Assembly (NCBI RefSeq): GCF_000001735.4
Contig: NC_003076.8
Coordinates: forward strand, 13,891,835 to 13,955,834
Direction: 5' to 3'
Source: Arabidopsis thaliana
Taxonomy: Eukaryota; Streptophyta; Magnoliopsida; Brassicales; Brassicaceae
DNA length: 64,000 bases
In this document: piece after piece, positions 36,847-48,952 of the stretch
How the letters are laid out: each line of letters starts with the position of its first letter
Numbering within the stretch: the stretch's first letter is position 1
Made by a program: the position numbers and the translations under genes
The notes under the pieces: generated by a model
The model's database searches: none
Seen by the model: only the letters and a program-made list of their open reading frames with translations
Told to the model about the DNA's origin: nothing

Positions 36847-38640
36847 ATGCCCGCTATTGACGGACAATCCCTTCGCACATGCAAGATTGGTTCGTCCCCA
36901 CCTTTGCAGACCTGACAAACACTTGACTCTCCAATATGACCTCGAACTCGTTCCACATTCGTCATGATAACCTGTTGAGTAACCAACCAAAGAAACGTTC
37001 TAACCCTTTCCGGAGCCATCACCTGCCACAGTCTAGCAAAAAAGGAAGACATATCTGTTCGGCACTCAGAATTTTCCATCAACATCTCATAAGCCGACGT
37101 AACCGTAAAAGCACCATCGGCAGAGTACCCCAAGATAACCTATCCCGCACGCCAGTCACGTTATCTAAAGCAATAGAGGCTAACTCCAACTGAGTATTAT
37201 GAGAAACGTAGGGCAAAATTCTGTCAAGTCTCCAACCCATGCCATCCACCCATAGATTGTGAGCTCGCAACTCCTTATCTGTATTTGGTATCTCTAGAAC
37301 TGCTCTTTCAGAGACTGATACGATAACCATTTATCCGCCCAAAAACGAATTTCTTGCCCATTACCAATCACCCATCTACTACCCCGAGTAGCCACTTCTC
37401 TTAACCCTGCCACGATGCTTCTCCAAGTTGACGAGCATGGCCTTTTTTTCTCCATCCAAGTTCGATCATGAATCTCTCCCACTTTATACTTTTTGCGCAA
37501 GATTCTAGCCCACAAACTCTGCCGATCATGAATAAGCCTCCAGCCAATTTTAGATACTAGAGCTTTGTTCATAAACTTTGACTTTTGAATGCCAAGACCC
37601 CCCTCTCTCTTTGGCAAACAAACTCTATCCCAAGCTACCAAATGCATCTTCTTTTTCTCTAACGAACTACCCCACAAGAAAGCTCTCGCCAGCTTATCTA
37701 ATCCCTCCAACGTTGACTGTGGTAAAGAGAGAGTACTCATTGTGTGTATCAGAATAGAGGAGAGAACCGACTTGGTTAGAGTTAATCTCCCCGCAAAGCT
37801 TAAAGAACGGCCTTTCCAACCCGCTAGCCTTGAAGCCACTCTTTCAAGAACCTCTCCAAACGTATCTTTATTTATCCATCTTTCGAGAATAGGCATTCCA
37901 AGATACTTCCCCAACTCTCTTGTTGATTTAATCCCACTCTCATTACTAATCAACTTTTCCAAGTCTCATGAAACATTCTTTGAGAAAAATATCTTATATT
38001 TCTCCAAGCTCACTTTTTGTCCAGAAGCTACACAAAACGTTTCCAAGATTCTTCGTATAACCCTTATTTGAGAGACCGTTGCTTCTGCAAATAGAATTAG
38101 ATCATCGACAAAACAAATATGTGAAATCTTCGGCCCTCCCTAAGACAGACCAATAGGCTTCCACTCTTTTGCAGCTACAGATCGATCGATCATGTGACAA
38201 AGTCGCTCAAGATAGAGAACAAATAAGTACGGAAACAATGGATCTCCCTGTCGAAGCCCACGTGACGGTTTAAAGCTAGCAGTCTTCTCTCCGTTCCAAA
38301 GGATACTCATAGACAGACCAGTGATGCATTGCAAAATCCATTGGACCCATCTCTCCTCCATACCCGCAGCCCGTATCGTATCCTCCAGGAAGTCCCACCG
38401 AATACGATCATATGCCTTCTTCAAATCCAGTTTCAAAAGCATCTACCCTTTTCTCCCTTGTTTCCTTCTCATCGAGTGAACAGCTTCTTGCACCACAATA
38501 ATGTTGTCTAAACTGAGCCTCTCCGGGATGAAGCTAGATTGTGCTGGACCAATTAGCTTTCCAATAACTTGCTTTAAGAGTAACACTAACATCTTAGTAA
38601 GCATCTTAAAAAGAGCATTGCGCATCTTAGTATGTGCCAA
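36847..38640 (-). pseudogene. LINE reverse transcriptase and zf-RVT region, decayed
   Basis: From 38640 downward: KLIGPAQSSFIPERLSLDNI, then LLKLDLKKAYDRIRWDFLED (catalytic Asp in the first block), RGLRQGDPLFPYLF, and ICFVDDLILF (the FVDD catalytic pair, near 38110). Next comes the thumb/linker region (GKYLGMPILERWINKDTFGE, WKGRSLSFAGRLTLTKSVLS), and then zf-RVT with CQVCKGGDEPILHVRRDCPS around 36870-36930. Stops at 38443, 38140 and about 37963 and frameshifts near 37330 and 37130 break it. The RT N-terminus is missing. Confidence 0.88.
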
Positions 38641-40030
38641 ACTTCAAGACTTGTAGAGTTTTGACGAGTGGAGTAGAAGACTTGGATTTTAGGATCCTCC
38701 AGACAGTAGAGACCTTCAAGTGTTCTTCCCATTATCAGCAGCTTCTTGGTTGCCTTATCATTTATACGAACACTATCAACATCAAACTCAATAGAGCACG
38801 GGTAGTCACTTGTGAGTTTTGAAACAGACAAAAGAGATTTAGCAATATCATGGCAAGCAAGAACTTCTTTTAAAGGTATTTTACCTGAAGAGGAAGCAAT
38901 ACTACCTGAACCAGTGTGAGTAATGGGCAAGAAGTTACCATCAACTACCATTATAAAATCAGAACCATGATAGGGTTGAGACTATTGCAAAACTTGGTGA
39001 TTATTGGTAACATGAGCTGTAGCTGCTGAATCTGGAATCCACTTGTGGCCATGATGGTTTGTAACATTTGTAATGCGCATTGTACCAAGAGTCATTGGTA
39101 AGTCTTCGTATTGATAGTTGTTGTCAAACCTATGCCAACATTTCAGAGCATGGTGACCAGCTTTACCACAGATTTGACATACCACACTTGAGTTTTCCGA
39201 CTGAGAAACAGATGAAGATAAAATTTGTTGATGAAAATCATGTCCTCTAGTCGAGAATGAACTCCTGCCACGGCTAGAGTTTGACCTTTCTTTTCCTATG
39301 TTGTTGCGAAATTAGCCATTGTCTGAGTGAGTGACATTGAAAGCAACATGAGGAGAGATAGATGCTTCAGTCACATAGCTTTGAAGACGGTCATCATAGC
39401 CTTTTAACTTAGAAGCAACTTCATCAAGAGAAAGACTTGGAGTAGAGTCAACAGAGTTTTCAATATTTGTTTTAATTGGCTCATACTCTCTTCCAAGACC
39501 ATTCAAAGCAGAAAAGATTTTCATTTTCTCTGGAACATGGTTACCAATAGAGGCTAACTGATCAAATATATATTTCAGATCTTTGAGAAAAGTTTCCATG
39601 ATGTTATGTTTCTTTTCCAGAGTTTGCAATCTTCTTTGCAGTTCAAACAAGCGAGAGGATGATACTCTATTAAAGTGATTAGCAAGAGTCATCCATACCT
39701 GATGAGAAGCGAAGCAGTTGACCACCACACTTAAGATATCTTCAGCAAACGAACCAAGTAACCAAGACTTAACAACTTGGTCTGGTTGGTGCCAAGTGTA
39801 AAACTCCTGAATTTGTTCTTCAAAGGTGACACTGTTGTGAGTAGCAGTCCGAGTTTGCGTCAGAGCAAAGATAGAACCAATGACAAAGCCGACCAGCCCT
39901 TGACCAGATAAAAAATTCTCGAACTAGCTCTTCCTTCTAGAGAATGTAGTTTTGTTGGTAAAGAGTAATGGTGAAACAGTTGGAAATATTGAGAACTGGG
40001 TGGAATTGTATAAGGTGCCATGGATCTTAC
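38641..40030 (-). pseudogene. Copia gag, protease and pre-integrase remains
   Basis: The gag part reads through 39728-39312 (UBN2-type gag: FASHQVWMTLANHFNRVSSS, LFELQRRLQTLEK). The zinc knuckle is CQICGKAGHHALKC (CX2CX4HX4C, 39138-39179). The protease signature WIPDSAATAHVTNN follows (39000-39050), then LLSVSKLTSDYPCSIEFD and LEVWH. Stops interrupt after NG (about 39309-39311) and after VLQ (about 38979-38981), and the 5' part of gag near 39930 is out of frame. It is not expressible as a polyprotein. Confidence 0.85.
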
Positions 40031-40050
40031 TTCTATGAGATCTGATACCA

Positions 40051-40456
40051 TGTTGACATTTCTAAACTAAGAATGGTTTATGCTCAAATGAGCTTATTAA
40101 CATAGAAATCTAAAATTGGAAAATACAATAGTTCAATGAGCTTTATTGAAATATAAAGAAGAAAAAGAAGCTTTAGGTTTTGTCACCAAGAACACTTAGA
40201 AGAAAAATCCACCATTTTCAATGGAAGACAAAAATCCAATCAGATTTCCCATAAAAACCTAACTCTTCCTCAAGTCATTGAAGAGCTAAAAGAGCTCTGG
40301 GCTATGGTTTTACCAATCATAGCAATAATTTTTATATGTATTAGCGTTCTTGGTGAAATAAGAATGAAGCATAATTGTTGTAAATCAGTGACAAATCTAA
40401 TATACTTCATTCTTTTTTCTCCAAGAATGCTAATATATATATAAACTCGTCAAACA
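40051..40456 (-). repeat. Copia 5' LTR (unpaired)
   Basis: 406 bp with TG/CA ends (plus strand TGTTGACA ... GTCAAACA), next to the primer-binding site. No partner LTR exists in the window. The outer border is inferred from the terminal dinucleotides only. Confidence 0.65.
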
Positions 40457-41101
40457 ATCTAAACTATTGTTTGTTAATTGAACTTCAAGCAAGCATTATG
40501 TATAAGTTTGACATGTTCACAAAACATGTTAAATTCATTTGGTGGTTGGTTGAGGAAGTTTTGCTCACCTATGTTCTTTCAAACAATTTCAACAACACAT
40601 TTGATGGCACGTTGAATTAAATCTAAGATCATAATCTCGGTGATCAATCTACACTACGCAATAAGAACCACCATAGATGTATAACCATATATGTATTTAA
40701 TATTAATCTTATTAATTCTGAATTTTGTTGCTTTCAACTCATTACCCCGATAGTATTTAGAAAGCGATGTTGTTTAAACATGAATTAATTGATTCAACAT
40801 CAAAATTCTGGTAAATATTGGTTGGTAAATTGTTCAAAATCGTGGGTAGAAAATTAACAACATTTCTTCGTTTATAAACTAAATTGCACGTTTTTATTAG
40901 TATGTGTTTTATTTTACATAATATAGTTTGTCATACTTTTATTATATACACTATACATTATAACCGTAATTCCATACGAAGAAAACACATATTATAACCG
41001 TAAACCCAAATACATAATCTATTATTCAACTATACGAATTTCATTCAATATATAAATTTTATTAAAAAATTGTCAAAATCTAGTTATTAATATTAGAACT
41101 T
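40457..41101. other. AT-rich spacer
   Basis: No feature recognised between the Copia LTR and the poly(A) retroposon. Confidence 0.35.
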
Positions 41102-42768
41102 ATAAGATGAGGACCCAAATAAGGGTATTAGAAAGTGAAGATCACTTAAACTCTCTCATACACAATGATCGAGGCAGCCTTATCGAACCCTTTCTCCGAC
41201 GTCGATGAAGCCATGGCTCGCCGGCGTCGGGATTTGTCTTCCCTTTACTACGTTGTTTCTCTCCCAACACATCCAAATCCTTTCTCGGCCCATGTCCCAC
41301 GATCTCCCATGCCCACTCCTTGCGACGATTCCTATATATCTGAATTTCTTCAAGTTACAATCGTCTTCCTCTGCTATCAAACAACACCGTTTGATGCGGC
41401 TCAGCCCACTCCTGAAACAAGATCTTCTCCCTCTAAACCTTTTGTGATTCCTGTAAATCGTCCCTCTCAATGGCTCCCCTTGAAGTCAAGACCTGCATCT
41501 CACAACTCCTTTCTTTGGGATTCAATTCCCCCCACCTAGTGTTTTTCTTGGTTTCGTTTGGACCGGAGCTCTGCTTTGACGCCGGAGCCGATGAGGATTT
41601 CGACGACGGAATCTTCAACCCACTCCTCAGCTTTGGCAACGCTGACTCGACTAGCTCTATTACCAAGAAAACTCACCGTCGGCGTGCGGCCACCGTTGAC
41701 GAATAAGGGAGGTAGCTTCCTAACCCTAATGTTGCTTTTCCTTATTTGGTTTGGGCCTAGCCCAAGAACTGTTTACCCTCCCTCCAATCCATTTTTCAAG
41801 TCCTCGAAGCCCATGAACAGTTTTTTTAGGTTAAGCCCACATCTTGTTTGGCCCAGGTTAGGTCTTTATTTCACTCTAGCAAACCCAAACGTTTTGATTT
41901 CTTTCTCGTCTTTGGAGAGTAGCTACCTTCCGAGATTAGTTGTGATGGTCATTGTTTGGTTTTGGTTTTCTCTCCCACAAAGTTTGGCAAATAGGTTAGC
42001 TCGTTGGTTTTATGTTACAAATCTGATCTCAAAAAGCTTTGGGCTAACTCCACTTTTGAAGTGTTTTAGAGTCTTGATGCCCATGATCCGTATTGTTATG
42101 TTTCTGTCAATTACAACCCCTATAGCACCCTTTAACTTTGTTTTGGCTGGTCGTGGACTCCACGCTAACAGAGTAACAGTTCTTTTAGGCTGTTTTGATA
42201 GATACTTTTGTCGAGGTCATTTGTTAATTTTGTTTCGAACCCTATTTGAGACTATCATCCCAAACCTTTGGCAATGTCCAAAAGAGTGAAGAAGAACGCC
42301 ATTATGATCCCATCTCCACGGAGCGGTGGTTACCGAAGCTTCTTCAACTCTCTACCTCCTTACCCGCCAATTACCAAGCTCCTTCAAGGTATCTTCAAGT
42401 ATACGGATAAGTTGCAAATCTGTGAAAGCTTGGCAAAGAGCGGCGTTATGATCTACCCTTTATTTTCTCCCGTGGAGCACCTTTTCAAAGGCTCATATGC
42501 ATTGTTTGCAATAGCCGTTTATGACCACACGTTGGTCGAGGATTTCGCGAAGCCCGTCTTCATGGTCGAATCCGCCAAAGCCTCAACAGATTTTTCAAAC
42601 CTTGTAAACTTTTTTAAAAGTGAACACCTCTTTGCAAAACTCATGAAGCCTCTATCTTCATTTTCTTGTACTATCTTAGTTCTAATTTGTATGAACTTCC
42701 CTTTTTTTAGGCTTAAGTGAATGAAAATTATTGTTTGAGAAAAAAAAAAAATAAGATGAGGACCCAAA
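41102..42768 (+). mobile_element. Poly(A) retroposon with 18-bp target-site duplication
   Basis: The 18-base word ATAAGATGAGGACCCAAA occurs at 41102-41119 and, perfectly, at 42751-42768. The second copy directly follows an A-run (42741-42750). This is the signature of target-primed retroposition in plus orientation; the inserted body is 41120-42750. The body is GC-richer than its surroundings and contains partly open frames, for example 41165-41539, 41558-42289 and 42268-42720. No single frame runs through, and I see no reverse transcriptase, RNase H or endonuclease motif. It may be a LINE-mobilised non-autonomous element (Sadhu-like in kind) or a retrocopy of a host mRNA. Confidence 0.75.
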
Positions 42769-44622
42769 AGCTCATAGTTCGTCATCTGTAACATGCTGCA
42801 TTTTTCAGGCAAAGCAATCCGACTAAAATCAAGGAGATGTGGAGGGGAGAAGCTTCCGCCTGATACCAACGGTAAGAGCTCCACATGCGGTGTAGCGATG
42901 CAGAGTAGAAAAGGGAGATCTACGGCGAAGAACGAGAGAGACAAGTAGATAGATCTGAGACCGAAAATTGTGGCGGTTCCACGAGATCTTTGTCGATGGG
43001 GGAGGTATATTTGATCCGGCAAAGCGAAGCCAACGTCGAAGGTCTCTGTTTTCTATTCCCTACTATTTTCTCTCTTTCATGACTGAGCAAGGATCTCTTC
43101 AACAAAAACGAGATCGGCTCTCTTCCTCCTTCTCAAAACAACTCTACAGTGGCGGCATGGCAACAAATTTTGGATCACCATCTCGTTTGGCTGTCCTATT
43201 TCAGCGAGAATCTGCAGTTTTGGACGGCGGCTCGATCATGTTTTTTGATTGAGATTAGGGTTTTCAATCTTGGTTAGTTAAATTCGGTTTGTAAATTTGA
43301 GATGGCTTTAGTTTTGAGCTGCTTTGTTTATTGTATTGAAGTTTGTGGATTGGGTTTTTGCGATTTTGTATATGCTCTATCTAGAAATAGCCCATTAGAC
43401 ATTATATATAACAAAAAAAAAACATGAAAAACACTAGAAATCATACAATCAAATCCGCATACCTGAAACTTAAAAGACTGGCACATTCGCTAATAATGAA
43501 ACATGCATCAATGGTCTCTCAAGAGTCATATTATTTGCATAAGTTGATTTGTCCCTGCAAATTCCAATACAAAGCCTTGTGGACTTAATTAAGATAATAG
43601 ATGTGAAAATTCAAACACATGAATCTGTTTAAAAGACAAAATAAACGTGGCATTATATCAAACATCTTGTAATTTCATATACATAAATATCAAATTGATA
43701 TTTCCCTCTCTTTGAGAACTGTCCTTACGAATTCGTTTCTAAATAACATGTTTTAGATCCTAACTGTTTGTGTTCTTATGTGATGGTTTTTTAGGGACCG
43801 GTAGGTACAACGTGACTCATTCTTGTGAGAATCCAAGTTTTGAACTATGATTTAAAGTCACAATATATGGTTACCATCTCAAATTTTATGTAGAGTGCAA
43901 CTTTTTCTTGAATTGGCGTGTGTTTGGTCTTCTCGAACTTGCTTCTAACGCTATTTCAAACTTGGAAAATTTTGATTTTCACTCTTTATCATCTTGTTTG
44001 TTCAATGAGATTAGCCGTTTTGTTTGTATATTGGGTGTGTCCAATTATGCTCTTTTCTTATGTTATTGTTTATGAATAACTTGTTGAACATTTTACTTAT
44101 CAATTCACTCCAATATATCCTAAAATTGGGATATGCTCAAATCACATCTAGATCTCATGATTCATATTTCTATACCATTCTTTCGATTTTGATCTTGTTT
44201 CTGTCTACACCTCCTGTAAAATATATTTTTTACACAAAATGTATTTAAAACCCATTATACAAAATAATAAACTCCAGTAAAGTGAAGAATTACAAGTAGA
44301 AGAAAAAAAAAAGACATCTCGTACAAAGTCAGAATTGAGAGAGCCCTAAACACAAGGAAAAAAACAAGAACAACAAGAAAAAGTCCACTTTGTTTGGTTT
44401 TAGACAAAAACAGTAACTTACTTTTTTGGTCAAACTCTGTAGAAAGAATCAATCTCCCTTGTAAATCTCACCCTCCTGTCACCATCTTCCCTCCGTCACT
44501 TTCCCAATTTAATTTATAATCAGAAACCCTACATATACACCTAGGTTTAGGGTTTCGCTTTTTCAGAGAAAAATAGTTTCTTTTTCTTCAAGTTAAAAAA
44601 AAAAAATTATTAATCTGGTACG
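42769..44622. other. Intergenic, including a GC-richer unassigned block, and SAP 3' flank
   Basis: The block 42800-43260 is GC-richer and has short open frames on both strands (for example 42968-43252 plus and 42519-43022 minus), but no family I recognise. It could be an eroded gene. The segment 44300-44622 is probably SAP 3' UTR. Confidence 0.35.
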
Positions 44623-47600
44623 CTACAGTGCACCGAAATCCCATAGATGTATAATACTCTGAGCCGTTGATGAAGCTGACGCAACCGCCACATGTCTATC
44701 ATCGGCAACAATGGCGTCAACTTCTCCTACTCTCTCCCTAATACTGTACAGATACTCTCCTCTCTCTACCTCCCACACGCGCATTATACCACCTGCGCAC
44801 ATTAGCGCGTGCAGTCTATTAACACAACCCATTACTCTTCTCTGCGCCGCTCCACTAACACGGAACTCACACACCGTTTGTTGCGTGTTCACCCTTCGCA
44901 CGCTAGCGTTTCCTCTACTGTCCAATCTAACGTACGCTTCGTCGTTGGCATCGAAGCCTGTCACTATTAGTCCTCTACGTTGCTCTTCGTCTTCTCCGAT
45001 GATCACTCCTTGGTTTCTTAGATCGATCACCATGATTCTCCATCTCGTGCATGCTACCGCCGTCTCGTTACCGGAGATTCTGAGACGGCCAAGGGACGTT
45101 GTTAGCTCTGTTAACGTGTGCCATCCCATGACAGCTTCAGGGTCGGTGAGTGTACCACCGACGAATGTTGTCTCTTCGCTGTTACAGTCCCATATGTGAA
45201 AGGCACGACCTGGCACACCCGCGAAAAGACCGACCCACCAACGTCCACAGCCAGTGAAATCTACCAACGCACCGTCGTTAACTATATCTCCTGCGTAAGC
45301 CGTGCGTGTGTGACCAACACCGTCTATTTCCGCCACGTGGATGTCTCCGTCCATCGTAGCGAACGTGAGCCTTGAGTCGGAGATAACAATGCCTGAGACG
45401 GCTCGTGAGAATCTACCAAAGCGGTCACGTAGAGGTGGCCGTAAGGTCCTGACGTGGAGTCGGTTGTTTAAAAGAAAAAGCCGGACGGTTCCGTCGGCGA
45501 ACCCTGCGGCTAAGTAGAGGTCTGAGAGGGTGAGACAACGGCAAGAGAGACTATCAGGCTCGTCCACATCAGACGGGTCAAATTGGAGAGTGAAGTAGGT
45601 GTGAGTACGCGTCCGGAAGTTTCTAGCCGTCCGATGACGGTAGATGAACTCGTCCCGCCACGTGTCGTGCATCAAATGTGTTCTTGCCCAAACTTGGCGA
45701 GATAGTAGTTGCCATAGATGGTCGGAGCGAGAGACAGCGTGCCACGTGGTGCAAACCTGCGATTAAGAAAAATTATTATAAGTTTTAACAAATATTATAA
45801 TTAGTAGCTTAATTAATAAATGTATAAATAAGGGAGAGAGTAAAAAAAGACATAGAAAGAAGATAAGTAGGCCTGCAACGAAGCATGAAAGACTCTATAT
45901 ATAGGGACTAGGAAGATGGAAAGACAACGACAGACTCAGACACAAGCTCTGCGTAATATTTGTCTTACTCATCGAAACACACAACTCATTTTTATAAAAA
46001 TCTATTTTATGACATATGTTCAATTGACGGGACTAATCAATCTCTGGAAGCTATAGATAGAGATATAACAACAGAAGCCCTAGTGTAAAAGGAATAATGA
46101 GAGGAAGCCCTAGTCCCATGTCAAAAGAACAAAAAACAAATCAATGTGACAATAATACAAAACAGATGATATGTTAATTTATTAGGACAGATGAGAAGAC
46201 TTTAAATGAGTTAAGCTGAACATGAGATTCCGACTTTGCCAACAAGCGTGCCCTTCTCTCTTTCATTTCCAAGAAAGGATAGCTTTTAAGCCTTTGGTCT
46301 TGTTAAAAGTAGAGCTTCCCATAAATACACAAATATTACACTTATATATAGTAGATGTTTCTCTGTCTCTCTCATCCCTCTCCAACAATCCGTGGACCTA
46401 CATTCTCTACATTTACGTTTATATTGTTATTTATTGTACATCTTTATTCCTCATTAAACGCAAAGTAATGTATTTGACTTCGTACTCTAGCTCTATAGTA
46501 CAACCTAAAATCAAATATTTCGAATTCTATACGAAAAGAAAAGATATCTTGTCAAACCAAAGGTTTAATGTCTATTAGTCAGATAATCATTATAAAAAAA
46601 GAATAATCTAGGCACTAGGGCACGAAATGTAACATAAAATAGATTAGTACAACAAATAACATATGATGGAATGGCAAATCCTATTTATTATTATGCAAAT
46701 TACCAATCACATCAATATGATATACTTCAAATAAGAAGGGAAAGAAAGTAGTTCAAATATTCCTGAGTTCTAAGATGACCAGATTCAGAATATCACTTTT
46801 GTATTTTAATGTGTGATATATCAAATGTAAGAACATAGTATATAATCTATAGACACCACTGCACGTGCTCTAAGAGACCCTTAACATTGGGTTCCATGTG
46901 CTTTTCGGCATATGTATGCCCATAATGTCGTCTCTTTTGACTGAAAAAAATTAAGGAAAGAAAAAAAAAAGATAAAAACCCACTTCAATGGAAAAGATGA
47001 ATCGAGTCAGGAAAAAAGATAATTCCATGATCAATTTCAAAGTAAAAAACAACAATGAAAACTCTAGACTTATAGCCTTAATTCTCTGACAAAAGTGTTA
47101 TGCTGTAACTACACTGCAGTTTCTTAAAATTTTAGGGCAAATTTGAAAATTCAATTAATTAGAAAATATTATGGGATTTAATAATGATTTAGAATTATCA
47201 TGTATACATAGAGAAGTGAGATAAAATAAGAGAATGAGAAGTTGTCAGAAGCTCTGCATGCATTACTCAGTGGATCATAATATTGGCAGAGAAAAAAATA
47301 ACAAAAGCAGGACGCAAAAAATGTACATATGTACTTATATACTATTCCTCGTTACTATATATGAGAAAAATCTTCAGCATAATATATATATGTATTATTT
47401 GTTTTTTTATGAACAAAAGAAAAAACAGCTATTTTCATATATAACATAGGATTATTAAAAAGAATAATATGAATGCCTGATATAATACATGGATCATATA
47501 TCTGTTGATGAATAGAGTTTTCATGTATGTAGAAAATAACCTAATGTGGTAATATAGGACTAACATTGGCAAGGCAAAAAGACAGGACCTTACTTAGGTT

Positions 47601-48952
47601 TCTTTTCATTCTCTTTTTAGATGTTGTTAAATGTGCAACGACATTTTCTAGTTTTATGAGTCTGTCGTGAGAGGTCACTTTCTATTATTATAATTTTAAA
47701 ACAATTAGCAGATAAATACCGTTATAATTATAATTCTAAAAAATATTAAATCTATTGGGCATTGGACTAAAGACTGTGCCTAATGTCTATCAACCAATAT
47801 TTGGAGACAAGAAAGTGTTTAATTTGATTATTATTGTAAGAACTTTTGAGTCAAAAAGTGGATTTCTTGATCTTAAAAAAGGGCTTTCTACATGCCAAGA
47901 AAGGAAGATTTAAAGCCAATAAAATAAAATAAAACCTTGATTTTGTGCCCTAAGGGATCCAATTCATAATATAATATTAATATTAGAGTTACTATGCCCA
48001 AATGTTGTACAAAGATTACACAAACGAGATGGGGTTGTATGGTCTCCTTAGAGGATCCAAAAATAGACATTAAAAGGTATCAAAAGTAGACGAGAGAACA
48101 ATGAAAAAGAAATAAACTTATTGGGTAAAAATGGAAGACAAAAAGTTTCTAAATACATAAAAGAAAAACAAAGTCCCCAAACTATATGATATGTGAAAGA
48201 GACATCAAATTAATGTCGTCTTGTTAGACATAAAAGTTGGACTTGGACCCATCATAGAAACACAGAAAGGGCGGTTACCTTTCCAAAGGTCAGTTTTTTT
48301 TTTTTTTTGTCTCTTCAGAATCCCAACCTTACAAACTAATATCACATTCAATCGAATTGAAGTAACATCATCACTTAATTATGATCTAAAGAGTAAGAAT
48401 TCGTTATACCAAAAAGAATTAGAACGGCAGAATCAAATCTAAGCTTAGAAACAACTAAAGTACAAGACACTTGAAACAAGCAGTACATTTGACTAGACCA
48501 AGATTGTGTCCCTCCACTTAAGTTATTATAGACCCACGACTACTTTGACTTTGTTTTGTCTGCATAAGATCTATGTCTCACTATTTTCAAGTTCAAATAT
48601 AAGCTAATAAACGAATTCAGATAGTGTAACGAAAATATTACTTTACTACCTGAAGTACATATATATATAGAGAGACACGAGATAATTGATGTGTCTCGAC
48701 CGTTACAAAACTAAAAGAAGGTATTCAAAGAACGTTAGAACTGACCCGAAAAACGTTGGCAAGAGCCGGAGCTGCGGCGAGGAGGCCGGCGGATGTGGAA
48801 GCGTTAACGGCAACTTGAACGGCGAGAGATTCAAGAAAAGGCTCCGGCCAAACATCGTTGGCTCCGCGGCGAGGGCGGGATGGAGATGGGGCCTCGAAAA
48901 CGCCGCCGCTTCCACCGGCTCCGTTGTCGGAAGAAGAGGAGGAGGTAGACAT
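44623..48952 (-). CDS. SAP: F-box/WD40-type protein STERILE APETALA, 2 exons
   Basis: Exon 1 is 48746-48952 (69 codons, start MSTSSSSSDN) and exon 2 is 44623-45756. Together they give 446 aa, matching my memory of SAP (At5g35770). A Ser/Gly-rich start leads to an F-box-like region spanning the splice site (VWPEPFLESLAVQVAVNAST ... VFR | VCTTWHAVSRSDHLWQLL). The rest is a WD40-like beta-propeller with repeats such as YLAAGFADGTVRLF, AFHIWDC and SIIHLWDFGAL. SAP is the substrate receptor of an SCF E3 ligase that removes PEAPOD/KIX repressor proteins, so it promotes organ growth, and it is required for normal flower and ovule development. The 2989-bp intron is very long for Arabidopsis. Both exons are GC-rich against an AT-rich background. 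No lesion seen. Confidence 0.96.
45757..48745 (-). other. Long single intron of SAP
   Basis: 2989 bp, bounded by GTCAG (donor, minus strand) and CGCAG (acceptor). It is AT-rich with no coding exon or recognisable transposon coding remnant. Long first introns in Arabidopsis developmental genes often hold regulatory sites, but I cannot name one here from the sequence. Confidence 0.7.

Larger units (their letters stand above)
34136..38640 (-). mobile_element. 5'-truncated LINE (non-LTR retrotransposon), split by an LTR element
   Basis: A T-run at 34136-34146 is the poly(A) tail on the minus strand. Going upstream come the RNase H-like domain, the zf-RVT region and reverse transcriptase. The copy stops at about 38640 inside the RT domain, where Copia sequence begins. 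Between 34981 and 36838 it is interrupted by an LTR element. Joining the two sides restores the motif across the insertion point (DCPSIAGIW followed by RRLVPV), showing the LINE was there first. It carries stops and frameshifts and is dead. Confidence 0.9.
38630..40456 (-). mobile_element. Truncated Copia element with one LTR
   Basis: A candidate LTR (40051-40456), a primer-binding site at 40039-40050 and gag followed by protease and the gag-pre-integrase region are present in order. Sequence stops at about 38640, right after the motif EVWH that normally precedes RRLGH. Integrase, reverse transcriptase, RNase H and the 3' LTR are missing; LINE sequence begins at the same point. Confidence 0.85.

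Noticed and set aside
36408..37133. 241-codon minus-strand ORF
   Set aside because: A chimera created by the insertion: zf-RVT sequence of the LINE running on into the LTR. Not a gene.
42769..43260. Possible small gene in a GC-richer block
   Set aside because: Open frames on both strands are short and interrupted, and no family could be recognised. Kept only as a note in the intergenic entry.
44711..45199. 162-codon plus-strand ORF
   Set aside because: Antisense of SAP exon 2, open because of the GC-rich codon usage of SAP.
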